Shown: positions 15,937 to 24,651 of the stretch, piece after piece
Position numbering within the stretch: the stretch's first letter is position 1
Layout: each line of letters starts with the position of its first letter
Assembly: GCA_029860075.1 (NCBI GenBank)
Contig: JAOUBX010000009.1
Location: 1 to 64,000, forward strand
Source: Deltaproteobacteria bacterium
GTDB taxonomy: Bacteria > Desulfobacterota > JADFVX01
DNA: 64,000 bases
Direction: 5' to 3'
Notes under the pieces: model-generated
Databases searched by the model: none
What the model saw: the letters and a program-made list of their open reading frames with translations, nothing else
What the model was told of the DNA's origin: nothing
Made by a program: the position numbers and the translations under genes

Positions 15937-17481
15937 TTATTGGGTCATCAATGAGGCCATTTGCCGCAGCGGTCCTTTTTTTACCAGCTTTCCGTCATGA
16001 TATAAAAGCGCCAGCTTGAGGGGGCCGCCATTTATCACTATGGAGGCCACATTATCGGGGCTGATAGTGATGCGTCCAAGGGTCTTCCCTGTAGGCCACT
16101 TTATTCCCGTAAAGGTGGTATAAACCAGTTCGGAACAGACGATTTTGTCCGTCGTCTCTACATCAAAATTAAAGTCATATTCCTTGCCGACCTGGCGAAG
16201 GGCCCTTATGATTGTCTCGCCCTTCTCCTTTTTCGTCATTTCCTTTCCACGTATGACAGCAATATCATCAATGTTTAAAAAGCGGGTAAGCCTATTCATT
16301 TCCACGCCTGGTCTGAGCGCCTCCACCACGCTGCGGCCCGACTGGATTTGTTCATGGTATTTTTGAACAACAGCATGATCCCATATGCCGAGCGCTTTGA
16401 GCTCTTCCTCTGTTCCAATCCAGATGGCCACGTGTCCCCAGTGACCGGGGATAAATTTGTCAGTGAGGCGGAAAGGGGTTTTTTCCAGCAAAATATCCCC
16501 GGCCCTTAGTTCCTGCTCCAGCTTTTCCAGAACATCAAAACGGCCATAGAGTTTGCCCTTTCTTGACTCAATAAGACCGAGTGTATTGCCGAAAATCATG
16601 CTGAAGAGATTAACGCCGTCCTTGCCGAGGCTATTGAGCGTATCCGTCGTCATCGCTGAGAGAAAGCGGACTTTTCTTCCAAGAACATAAAGCGGAGAAA
16701 ACTCCTTTGTCATATTGTAGGAAGGGCTCTGGGTAATGAGTGTATTTAGATAAGCCCTGTCTTCATCTTCAAGAAAAGAAGGGGGCGCCTTTTCCAGTTC
16801 TTTTTCGTAAAAGTAGATGCCGGACCTGACTCTCTGCCTGTTATAGGCCGAGTTGTAACTGATCGTAATCTTTGCCAATTGAGCGGCATTTATGTTGTAG
16901 CCCGAGTCGCGTTCATTAAGAAAGCGGCGCAATTTTTCGTCTTCATCGAAGATGGAAATGGCAAGCAGATAGTTATCGTAAAGTACCATGGCTGCTGAAA
17001 GGGAAAGCATGACTCCTTCCAGGCGTTCCGCTTTGCCGATCCCCTTTTCCCTGAAATCCTCCTTCTTCCACCGGGTCCAGCATTCATGGGCCTCTGCCAG
17101 CCGGTAGAGCTTCTTTCTAAGCTCAAGATGGGCTATTGTTCCCCTGTTAAGTGTGTCCAGGTCCTCACCGTTGAGCGGTTTGCGGGCGGCAATTTTTGCC
17201 TTCAGTTTTGCCGCCAGCCGGATCGATTCCTCCCTGTAAACGAGAGATTGCTCTACCAGGGGGAGGTAGGCTGCAAATTCCTCTTTCAGGGATGCTCTGA
17301 TTTGATAAGGGCTTCCACTGTGATGCCTCTCTATATGCCCCTGGCAGGATTCATCGGGAATCGGGGTTGACTTTGCTCCTAAAGAGTTGTTGGCAAGTTC
17401 AGCCAGGGAAGTGCCCGTAAGGAGGAATAAAATGGCTGCGGCGGCAAATAAGCTTTCCCTGTATTTGAGATGGGTTTTCAT
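15937..17481 (-). CDS. Exported YiiX-like permuted NlpC/P60 cysteine hydrolase
   Basis: 514 residues with a signal peptide (SLFAAAAILFLLTGTSLAEL). The C-terminal 190 residues have the permuted papain fold of YiiX/YebB-like hydrolases: RAGDILLEKTP, catalytic His in GHWGHVAIWIG and catalytic Cys in VCSELVYTTF. These enzymes cut amide bonds in peptidoglycan peptides or lipids. The long helical N-terminal region (about 60-320) is of unknown function. AAGGAGG precedes the ATG. Its gene converges on the glycosyltransferase gene and is separated from the ceramidase-like gene by a dispersed palindromic repeat. Confidence 0.8.
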   Translation of the reverse strand: MKTHLKYRESLFAAAAILFLLTGTSLAELANNSLGAKSTPIPDESCQGHIERHHSGSPYQIRASLKEEFAAYLPLVEQSLVYREESIRLAAKLKAKIAARKPLNGEDLDTLNRGTIAHLELRKKLYRLAEAHECWTRWKKEDFREKGIGKAERLEGVMLSLSAAMVLYDNYLLAISIFDEDEKLRRFLNERDSGYNINAAQLAKITISYNSAYNRQRVRSGIYFYEKELEKAPPSFLEDEDRAYLNTLITQSPSYNMTKEFSPLYVLGRKVRFLSAMTTDTLNSLGKDGVNLFSMIFGNTLGLIESRKGKLYGRFDVLEKLEQELRAGDILLEKTPFRLTDKFIPGHWGHVAIWIGTEEELKALGIWDHAVVQKYHEQIQSGRSVVEALRPGVEMNRLTRFLNIDDIAVIRGKEMTKKEKGETIIRALRQVGKEYDFNFDVETTDKIVCSELVYTTFTGIKWPTGKTLGRITISPDNVASIVINGGPLKLALLYHDGKLVKKGPLRQMASLMTQ

Positions 17482-17580
17482 GGATTAGGCCTCCTTATTA
17501 AGTAATGTCATTACAAACCTGTTTTTCCCTTGTTGCTTTGAACCTGCTCCCTCTGGCATGAAGCATAGACTCCTCCGAGT

Positions 17581-17705
17581 ATCCAGCTTTTAAGATTTCT
17601 CCTCGTACCTCGTCGAAATGACAGCATGATTAACCTTGTTAAAGCTCTTCACCCCTCTCTTGTCATTTCGAATCAAAGGGAGAAATCCTGGCGTTTTAAA
17701 AGCTA
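17581..17705. repeat. Large imperfect inverted repeat with TGTCATTTCG cores
   Basis: CGAAATGACA (17614-17623) and TGTCATTTCG (17661-17670) form the inner arms; outer arms include AGATTTCTCC and GGGAGAAATC, then ATCCAGCTTTTAA opposite TTTTAAAAGC-like sequence. The same core occurs at 10768-10845. A dispersed REP/MITE-like unit between two same-strand genes; its outer end touches the stop of the ceramidase-like gene. Confidence 0.6.
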
Positions 17706-18445
17706 TTTCTTAGCATCTCCACAATACTCAAAGTCCCCGCCGCCGCAAAAAGATGTTTGAGCGTATGTCCACTAACGACATTCCCCCATGAATAAACAAG
17801 TTCATCAAAATACTCAAACATTTTAGCAAGTGCATAAAAAAGAAGAAGCCATAAAATATAGGGCCAGTAAGCCGCATGGGTATCGTAAAAAACAAGTATG
17901 ACAGGAACAAGTACCATAGGCAAAAACTGGACAATAACGTAAGGCCTGAGATCACCTCGCCCCTTTTTTTCGCTCCAGGCCCAGTAGAAAACACTTACCA
18001 CACCAACCATAAGCAGGGGCAAAAGCAAAAATTTTCCTGCTGCGGCACTCACCACCTCCGACAGCACTGAACAAAAAAAGCCGGCAAAGGCAATGGTCAT
18101 GGGGATACGGTCCCAGACGAGCCTTTTATTATCAGGTTTTACGTGATACCAGGCCGAACCGAAAGCGGTCAGGCAAAGGCCGATAAAGAAAGTCAGATAA
18201 GAAGTAAACCCCGTAATATGGCCGCCGCCGTTATTGATTGTGAGCAAAGCGGCAATCCCTGAGAGACCTGTAAAAATAAAAGCGCTGTTTGAAAGAACAT
18301 CCATCCCATTGGGCAGGCCAAAAATCCTCCGATTATCGGCAAAAATATGGTAGTTATTATTTTGTGCTATGGGCCTTTTAAGAACAAAAAGGGTGACAAC
18401 AGGAACAGAGGAGAAAATAATTAAAAAAATATCTTTGCTATTCAT
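17696..18445 (-). CDS. Ceramidase-like integral membrane hydrolase (CREST superfamily)
   Basis: 249 residues with about seven membrane helices. Motifs of the alkaline ceramidase/CREST superfamily are present: GSAWYHVKPDN with its Ser and His, WDRIPMT with an Asp, and SGHTLKHLFAA with two His that together bind zinc in characterised relatives. Members cleave amide-linked acyl chains or act as lipid-binding receptors. It is the last gene of the coupled operon that begins at 24275, ten bases after the phosphatase gene. The substrate here is unknown. Confidence 0.75.
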   Translation of the reverse strand: MNSKDIFLIIFSSVPVVTLFVLKRPIAQNNNYHIFADNRRIFGLPNGMDVLSNSAFIFTGLSGIAALLTINNGGGHITGFTSYLTFFIGLCLTAFGSAWYHVKPDNKRLVWDRIPMTIAFAGFFCSVLSEVVSAAAGKFLLLPLLMVGVVSVFYWAWSEKKGRGDLRPYVIVQFLPMVLVPVILVFYDTHAAYWPYILWLLLFYALAKMFEYFDELVYSWGNVVSGHTLKHLFAAAGTLSIVEMLRNSF

Positions 18446-18455
18446 TATTCTTACC

Positions 18456-19094
18456 TTAATCTGCAGCCGCTGATTTGGAAATCCCCGCCTTTTCTCTTAT
18501 CGTCTCAATATCCAGTTTATCCAAAAAGCGGGGAATATTTTTCCATATTTCATGATAGCCATAGCCTCCCTCCACCATTTCCTTTAGCGCCTCTTCTTTG
18601 CTCCACCCCTGTACTGCCATGCGATAAACGGCGTTCATCATACCCGTTCTGTCGGCGCCGTGAAGGCAGTGAACAAAAACAGGGGTCTTGCTCTTATCGG
18701 TAACGATTTTCAAAAAGGCGATAACATCGGCTTCATTAAGGCTCCAGGCATTCATGGGAATCCTTTCATAGCCGATGGTCACATCGCCTATTTCATCCAA
18801 ATCAGAGTGAAAATTTCGCAAATTGACAATTGTTTTTATCCCCATTTTTTTAAGTATGGGGATGCCTTCCTTTTCAGGCTGTGCCCCCCGGTAGAGATGC
18901 CGGGACACTTTATGGAAATTGGGCAGGCCTTTCTCATTTATGGGAAGGGCCCATTTTTCAGGTCTGGCCCTCTCTCCAGGGGCCGGGGGAGCGAAAGCTG
19001 CGGGCAAAAGGAAGGCAACACTTATAATAAAGAGAAGAAATCCGCTCCTCCATTTGCTTTTTTTATTGATCTTTATCAATTGCGGCAACATCAT
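18456..19094 (-). CDS. Dual-specificity / tyrosine-type phosphatase with N-terminal membrane segment
   Basis: 212 residues. An N-terminal hydrophobic stretch (FLLFIISVAFLLPAAFA) serves as signal peptide or anchor. The catalytic loop C-x5-R is visible as VHCLHGADRTG, with a general-acid loop region before it. Relatives dephosphorylate Tyr/Ser residues, inositol phosphates or phosphatidylglycerophosphate (PTPMT1 type). Surrounded by acyl-lipid genes, a phospholipid substrate is an attractive inference. AAGGAGA precedes the ATG, which overlaps the stop of the acyltransferase/ligase gene. Confidence 0.8.
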   Translation of the reverse strand: MMLPQLIKINKKSKWRSGFLLFIISVAFLLPAAFAPPAPGERARPEKWALPINEKGLPNFHKVSRHLYRGAQPEKEGIPILKKMGIKTIVNLRNFHSDLDEIGDVTIGYERIPMNAWSLNEADVIAFLKIVTDKSKTPVFVHCLHGADRTGMMNAVYRMAVQGWSKEEALKEMVEGGYGYHEIWKNIPRFLDKLDIETIREKAGISKSAAAD

Positions 19095-22000
19095 TTTTCA
19101 GTCTCCTTTTTGGGCCCCTTTTTTGCCGAAGTTCCCTTTTGAGCCAGTTCCTTCGCAAGGTTACCCAGCCCCTTGAGGTCGAGCTTTCCAGATCCCAGTA
19201 TGGGGAATTCAGGGGTTTCATAAAACTCTTTTGGAATCCAGAGGTTGGGAAATCCCTCCTCTTTGAGCTTGTTCATAACTCCCCTGGCATCGATACTTGG
19301 CGTCGCTTCAGGAAGGTGAAGGACAACCAGTTTTTCTCCCTTCGATTCGTCACTGACGGCAGTTACGACAACGAGAGGCTCGCTAAAGCCAAGAATGTTA
19401 TTAATCGATTCTTCCACCTGTACATGTGGGACCATCTCTCCCCCTATTTTTGAAAAACGGCTCAGCCTTCCTACTATATGAATAAATCCCTCTTCATCGA
19501 TCTTTGCAATATCACCTGTAACATACCAGCCGTCATGCAAGACGCCGGCCGTTCTTTCTTTATCATTGAGATAACCCTTCATGAGGTTAGGACCTTTGAC
19601 TAGGAGCATTCCTTCACTGTTATAGTCAAGCTCCCTGTCGTAATCTTCAGGGTCAACCACCCTGGCTGAAAGCCCCGGCAGCGGCAACCCTACACTGCCC
19701 GCCTTTGTTCCCTTCTGTTTAATCCCTTTTTCGTTAAAGTCAGGGGCATTGCAGGAAATAACAGGCGACATTTCCGTGGCGCCGTACCCCTCGACAATAG
19801 AGAATCCAAACTTTTTATGAAAAGCTTCTGCCACACTTTGCCGAAGCTTTTCAGCCCCTGCAATGGCGACACGAATATTCTTGAATTGCTTTTCACTGCA
19901 ACGCCTCGTGTAAAGGCTATAAAATGTGGGTGTTCCCAGCATGACGGATACATTATATTTTTCCGCCATTTCTCCTACCTTTTTAGCATCGAGGGGATCA
20001 GGCACATAGGCTGTAAATACGCCCTTCAGGAGCGGCAGCCAGAAGGTGATGGAATAGCCGAAGGAATGAAAAAAAGGAAGTGACCCGAGCATCCTGTCAT
20101 CAGGCCTGAATTGAAGCACCTGGTTTACCATGTCACCGTTGGATATGACGTTAGCATGACTAAGCTCTACCCCCTTGGGATCACCTGTCGAACCACTTGA
20201 AAAGATGACCGTCGCCCTGTCTTCCGGTGAAGCGCTGCTGTGGCAAAAGAGCTTTTCCAGTACTATCGAGGGGAGGAGAAGAACGGCAAGCATGGTTCCT
20301 GCTTTGTCTCCTTTAGTGACCTCCTTCATCAGGTCTTCCAGGTAGACAAACTGATCAAGCTTGTTAATAGCTGCTTTTTTCACAAAAAGCTTTGATGTAA
20401 TAATTGTTTTCATGCGGCACTTTTCAATATATTTTGCTATGGCGTCATCGCCTGCCCTGAAGTTGAGGTTAACGGCCACATTTCCTGAAAAGCCGGCGGC
20501 TATATTGGTCAGCACCCCTGCCACCGATGAGGGAAGCATGATCCCTATCAGCTCTCCTTCACCACATCGGCGCCGCATCTTTTTTGACAAAAGGATAGAA
20601 GCCGTCATGAGCTTAAAATAACTGAGCGGTTTGCTGTTCGTATCGGCCAGGGCACTCCTGAACATGAATCGTCTGGCTGTCCTGATAAAGTGTGCAGAGA
20701 GGGTCCTGTACTCCTTCCCTCTGGCGGCAAAGGCCTCACTGCCGAGTTCCGACACTTTTTGCCTCAGGTCAAAGGCTTTAACATGCACGTCTTCAGCCTT
20801 ACCGAAAAGGACCGTTACGGGATAAGGGAGACGTTCAGGTATTTTCCTGAAAAACCTTCCTCCCTTGAAAGAGAAAATGCTTCCCCATAATTTATCGAAA
20901 CAGACGGGAATAACGGCAGTATCTTGAGGCGCCTTTTTGAGAATAAGCTCCACGCCTTTCCTGAAGGGAAGCATAAAGCCGATGCGCGTAATAGAGCCTT
21001 CAGGGAATATGCAGACCACTTCACCCGCTTCGAGTGATTTTACTACTTCCGCCATGGCATCTTTTGACGCCTTTTCCGACAGGGGAATGCATCCTGCCAT
21101 CCTTAAAAACCAGCCCACAACAGGCTTGTCGAAAAAAGACCTGTAAACGACAAATCTCACCTTTCTGTGAGGAATGGCATACTGCAGGAGCAGGCCGTCG
21201 ATAAAACTCATGTGGTTAGGTGTGAGAAGCACGGCGCCCTTTTCGGGAATGACGTCGACGTTGACGGTCTTTATCCTGTAGATAGTGTGAGTAAGGAATC
21301 CGAGGGATAGCCTGAAAAAAGCTTCGGGAAGAAGATAAAAAACATAGGCTGAAACGGCAAAGCTGAAGAGACCCAAAACAAAGAGGATATTGCCGGAAGA
21401 AATTTGGAATGAATGGGAAAGAAGATAAAGCGCGCCCGAGGAAATAAGCATGCCGAGATTTGAAAAGAAGTTGGTAAGGGCAATAAAACGTCCCCTGTTT
21501 TTATCATCACTTTCAATCTGGAGGAGGGTGTTGAGGGGGACATGAAACAAACCTCCAAAAAAACCGAGAAGGGCAATATCAATCATTACAAAAAAGTAAT
21601 TTCCTGATATAGAAGGGAGAACGAGACAAGTCAGGCCCATTCCAATGGAGCCGGCGGGAATAAGCCCCAGTTCTACGCGGTATCTCGATAGCTTTGCCGC
21701 CACAAGGGAGCCTGCTGAAATGCCTGCGCAGAGATAGAGCAGAAGCAGCGACGCCTGGGAAACTTTACTTAGTCCCATTTCCTGGGTGGCAAAAAGCAGC
21801 AGCAGCATCTTGAAGAGCGCGGCAAGAAACCAGAAATAGCAAATACCTATCACTGTGAGCCTGAGTGTCCGATTGGTTTTGAGCGCCCTGAGATTATGGA
21901 AAAAATCTTTAACATTGAAGTTTTCACGGGTAGAAGAAGGAACATGGTCGACTCTTAACGTATAGAATAAGCCTGTCATACTAATGAGGGAGAGAATGAT

Positions 22001-22540
22001 TATGGGTTTTCCAAGGCCGCTATACCCATCGGCTAAACTGAAGGCGCTAAATAAAAATGATCCGCCCACAATCCCGACGATTATGGCCAGAAATGTCCCC
22101 ATATCAATAATTCCATTGGCCTGACCAAGCCTTTTTTCCTCAACGATTTCCTTTAAAATGCCGTATTTGGAAGGGCTGTAAAATGTTGACTGGCTTCCCA
22201 TTAGAAAAACGAGAAAAAAGAGGCTATAGAGGCTCTTCATAGATAAAGCGGCAAGGGCTATGCCAAGAAGGAACAACTCTGTTCCTTTAAAAATAATTAA
22301 GACCTTTCTCTTTGAATAACGATCTGAAAACCAGCCCGCCAGAGGAGAAAAAAGCACAAAGGGCGCTATGAGCAGCGCCCCGAGAAGAGCAAGGTAGGAG
22401 TCATACATCTCTGCGGGCATAATGGTGAGGATGATTCCAAAAATGATCATTTGCAGCGCATTATCATTAAATGCCCCTGTCGCCTGCGATATGAACAGGC
22501 CCGTAAAACTTTTTCCCTGAAAGATTTCTCTCGATTTCAT
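19091..22540 (-). CDS. LplT-PlsC-acyl-ACP ligase fusion (Aas-like lysophospholipid acylation protein)
   Basis: 1149 residues in three parts. Residues 1-410 are an MFS transporter of 12 helices resembling LplT, which flips lysophospholipids inward. Residues about 430-610 are a PlsC acyltransferase with NHMSFID (H-x4-D) and FPEGSIT. Residues about 640-1130 are an AMP-forming acyl-ACP/CoA ligase: IFSSGSTGDPKG, GYGATEMSP, YVTGDIAKIDEEG and GRLSRFSKIGGE. In E. coli LplT and Aas are separate; fused forms occur in several Proteobacteria. It should import lysophospholipids and re-acylate them. It overlaps both neighbours by four bases. Confidence 0.9.
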   Translation of the reverse strand: MKSREIFQGKSFTGLFISQATGAFNDNALQMIIFGIILTIMPAEMYDSYLALLGALLIAPFVLFSPLAGWFSDRYSKRKVLIIFKGTELFLLGIALAALSMKSLYSLFFLVFLMGSQSTFYSPSKYGILKEIVEEKRLGQANGIIDMGTFLAIIVGIVGGSFLFSAFSLADGYSGLGKPIIILSLISMTGLFYTLRVDHVPSSTRENFNVKDFFHNLRALKTNRTLRLTVIGICYFWFLAALFKMLLLLFATQEMGLSKVSQASLLLLYLCAGISAGSLVAAKLSRYRVELGLIPAGSIGMGLTCLVLPSISGNYFFVMIDIALLGFFGGLFHVPLNTLLQIESDDKNRGRFIALTNFFSNLGMLISSGALYLLSHSFQISSGNILFVLGLFSFAVSAYVFYLLPEAFFRLSLGFLTHTIYRIKTVNVDVIPEKGAVLLTPNHMSFIDGLLLQYAIPHRKVRFVVYRSFFDKPVVGWFLRMAGCIPLSEKASKDAMAEVVKSLEAGEVVCIFPEGSITRIGFMLPFRKGVELILKKAPQDTAVIPVCFDKLWGSIFSFKGGRFFRKIPERLPYPVTVLFGKAEDVHVKAFDLRQKVSELGSEAFAARGKEYRTLSAHFIRTARRFMFRSALADTNSKPLSYFKLMTASILLSKKMRRRCGEGELIGIMLPSSVAGVLTNIAAGFSGNVAVNLNFRAGDDAIAKYIEKCRMKTIITSKLFVKKAAINKLDQFVYLEDLMKEVTKGDKAGTMLAVLLLPSIVLEKLFCHSSASPEDRATVIFSSGSTGDPKGVELSHANVISNGDMVNQVLQFRPDDRMLGSLPFFHSFGYSITFWLPLLKGVFTAYVPDPLDAKKVGEMAEKYNVSVMLGTPTFYSLYTRRCSEKQFKNIRVAIAGAEKLRQSVAEAFHKKFGFSIVEGYGATEMSPVISCNAPDFNEKGIKQKGTKAGSVGLPLPGLSARVVDPEDYDRELDYNSEGMLLVKGPNLMKGYLNDKERTAGVLHDGWYVTGDIAKIDEEGFIHIVGRLSRFSKIGGEMVPHVQVEESINNILGFSEPLVVVTAVSDESKGEKLVVLHLPEATPSIDARGVMNKLKEEGFPNLWIPKEFYETPEFPILGSGKLDLKGLGNLAKELAQKGTSAKKGPKKETEK

Positions 22541-23883
22541 AATACCTTTACCCCTTTCATCATCTTATTGCCGTCGCTGCCATTCAAATTTCTCAGGAGA
22601 TTCATATAATGCCCTTTTCTCTTTGAAAAGGCCGCTTCACTATAGATTTCACGAAACAACCAGAGAAGACCCTTTTCAAGATCATGTACGGACATATTCT
22701 TCGGTTTGAAGTTGACATCGAAAAGCGTACAGCTGTCCCAGTATTTTTCCTTTAAAAGGCGTCCTTCCAGGCGAAGCCGCTCATATAGTTTTGTCCCCGG
22801 AAAGGGGGTAAGTACCGTTACCTGGGCCTCGATGAGTTTGGACTCGAATATGAAGTCCCTTATCTCTTCAAAAACGTGAGGCCCATCGCCATCGAGACCG
22901 GTTATGAAGCAACCGTTTACCGAGATCCCTTTCGACTGGATTTTATGGATGGCCTCAAGATATTTATCCCTTCCGGCAAGCTTCCAGTTGCTGCTGTCGA
23001 TTCCATTAAGGCTTTTTTTAGAAACACTCTCAAAGCCGATGAGCAGTTGGCGGCAGCCGCTTTCACGGAGCAAGTGGAGCGCTTCATCGTTATCAGCGAT
23101 AGAAATATCCGTCTCTGTAAACCAGCGGACCTTCCTTTTAGAAAGCGCCATTAAAAAATGTTGCGTCCATTTTTTATTTACAAAGCTATTGTCATCGGCA
23201 AATTCTATAAAAGGATGTTCCCACCTTTTGACAATCCTGTCAACTTCTTCCATGACTTTTTCTACAGGCTTTTGCCTGTACCATGGACTGATAAGCCTGG
23301 AGGAAGCGCAAAATTCACAATTGTGTATGCAGCCCCTGGAGGTCTGTATTGTAATCCTGTTATATTTGTCGATATCGAGCAAATCAAAACGCGGAAGAGG
23401 TGCCTTTGAAAGATCAAAGGGTGCTTTTTCAAAGGAACTGTAAAAGGGTTTCAGCTTTCCGGACCTGAGATCGGTAATGACATGCTCCCACACTGCTTCA
23501 CCTTCACCGATAATAACGGCATCTGCATGTTCCTTCGCCTCTTTGGGCAAAGAGGAGACATGAAGTCCCCCCATAACGACAGTCGTTCCTTCTCTTCTCA
23601 GAATATCGGCTACCCTGTAGGCCTCATAAATCTGGGCAGCAAAAGAAGATATGGCGACGAGATCATACTTTCCCATCCCTTCAAGCTGTGATACCTCTTC
23701 TATTTCCCGGTAGTCAATCTCCATATCTTTCGGTGTGCAGGCAGCGAGCGTCAAAAGTCCCAGGCTCGGCATAGATGAAATTACCTTTCCCCTGCGTACA
23801 AAACCTGGCAGTGTAACACCAAGCGCTGCAAGCTCCTTTGATTTAACGCGTACCCCACTCATTGCAAGAAAACAGATTTTCAT
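22537..23883 (-). CDS. B12-binding domain radical SAM protein
   Basis: 448 residues. Residues 1-140 resemble a cobalamin-binding Rossmann domain without a clear D-x-H-x2-G motif (VVMGGLHVS, ADAVIIGEGE). The radical SAM core carries the 4Fe-4S motif C-x3-C-x2-C in TSRGCIHNCEFCASS. A C-terminal helical region follows. Such enzymes methylate or rearrange unactivated carbons, among them hopanoids, lipids and tetrapyrroles. Its place in a lipid operon, overlapping the LplT-PlsC-ligase gene, suggests a lipid substrate; that is inference. GGGGGGTG provides the ribosome site. Confidence 0.85.
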   Translation of the reverse strand: MKICFLAMSGVRVKSKELAALGVTLPGFVRRGKVISSMPSLGLLTLAACTPKDMEIDYREIEEVSQLEGMGKYDLVAISSFAAQIYEAYRVADILRREGTTVVMGGLHVSSLPKEAKEHADAVIIGEGEAVWEHVITDLRSGKLKPFYSSFEKAPFDLSKAPLPRFDLLDIDKYNRITIQTSRGCIHNCEFCASSRLISPWYRQKPVEKVMEEVDRIVKRWEHPFIEFADDNSFVNKKWTQHFLMALSKRKVRWFTETDISIADNDEALHLLRESGCRQLLIGFESVSKKSLNGIDSSNWKLAGRDKYLEAIHKIQSKGISVNGCFITGLDGDGPHVFEEIRDFIFESKLIEAQVTVLTPFPGTKLYERLRLEGRLLKEKYWDSCTLFDVNFKPKNMSVHDLEKGLLWLFREIYSEAAFSKRKGHYMNLLRNLNGSDGNKMMKGVKVL

Positions 23884-24275
23884 AGCAGCACCCCCCAGGC
23901 CATAATTAACGCGGCCACCATAAATGACGTGGCAGGCAGGACAAGAAAATATTTCAGTGAATTCTTATAGGCCGCTGCCATGCAGCCAGGGGGCATACCA
24001 AGGGCAGCAAAAATCATTGTATAAGAACCGAGCTGCATCAGCTCCGGAGAGAGATTGATATTGGCCAGCTCCCTGCCGTACAGAATATTAATAATGGAAA
24101 GAGCAATAAATGCCACGTGACCGAGACGAACAAAGCGCCTGGGCAGGGATGAATAATCCTCTAATCCTGCCGGGCTCTTGACGGGCCCGGCGAAAGACCA
24201 AAGCCCCATGATCATGCCCGATATGATACCTCCGTTAATCCATAACCATCCGAATGTAATATTTAGCTCTCCCAT
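23880..24275 (-). CDS. Small integral membrane protein, first gene of the lipid operon
   Basis: 131 residues with four predicted membrane helices (WLWINGGIISGMIMGLWSFA, VAFIALSIINILYG, YTMIFAALGMPPGCMAA and the C-terminal FLVLPATSFMVAALIMAWGV). No family recognised. GGGAGG lies seven bases before the ATG. The stop overlaps the radical SAM start by four bases. A candidate sigma-54 promoter lies about 45 bases upstream. Confidence 0.7.
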   Translation of the reverse strand: MGELNITFGWLWINGGIISGMIMGLWSFAGPVKSPAGLEDYSSLPRRFVRLGHVAFIALSIINILYGRELANINLSPELMQLGSYTMIFAALGMPPGCMAAAYKNSLKYFLVLPATSFMVAALIMAWGVLL

Positions 24276-24318
24276 TTCATTGCCTCCCGATAAAGTTTCT
24301 CTTTGACTAATTTATAGA

Positions 24319-24333
24319 GCATCTCCTGTGCCG
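24319..24333 (-). promoter_or_regulatory. Candidate sigma-54 promoter of the lipid operon
   Basis: On the minus strand CGGCAC-N5-ATGC keeps the invariant GG and GC with ten bases between, and matches eight of the ten consensus bases TGGCAC/TTGC. Start of transcription would be about 30 bases before the ATG at 24275. A divergent sigma-54 activator gene begins 320 bases away. Confidence 0.45.
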
Positions 24334-24493
24334 GCAGACATGGTCAAAATTAAGCTTTGATTATTAACTACTTAGCTAATTGCAGTTAAAATCTCACTAT
24401 AAAATCCCCAAAGTGAATTGACAATGATTGACAAGAGGTGTACATTTGGTGAACAGATAGAGCCCATATTCAAATGAACGCGGTATTGCTTTT

Positions 24494-24533
24494 ACCCCCT
24501 CTCCCTTGATGGGAGAGGGCTGGGGTGAGGGTG
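24494..24533. repeat. Dispersed CCCTCTCCC...GGGAGAGGG palindrome
   Basis: A short perfect stem (CCCTCTCCC/GGGAGAGGG) with TGAT loop and a GGGGTGAGGG tail. A related copy lies at 47546-47578 inside the tail locus. Common REP-like unit. Confidence 0.6.
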
Positions 24534-24651
24534 AAAGCTTCTAGCAATTTACACCTTTCCCCCTCCCACCAGGGTTGAACATTATCCAGCCAGACAAAGC
24601 TGATAAACGCTATTTCACTCCTGGAATGGAGATTTAAAGAGGAGCCAAACC

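Larger units (their letters stand above)
24276..24651. other. Divergent intergenic region between lipid operon and sigma-54 activator
   Basis: 376 bases without a gene. It holds the candidate -24/-12 promoter near its left end and, at 24494-24533, a palindromic repeat (CCCTCTCCC...GGGAGAGGG followed by TGGGGTGAGGG) related to one at 47546-47578. AT-rich sequence between them (24355-24420) could hold activator sites, but no clear palindrome is visible there. Confidence 0.5.

Noticed and set aside
22904-23443. 179-residue plus-strand frame
   Set aside because: Opposite the radical SAM gene, no ribosome site.
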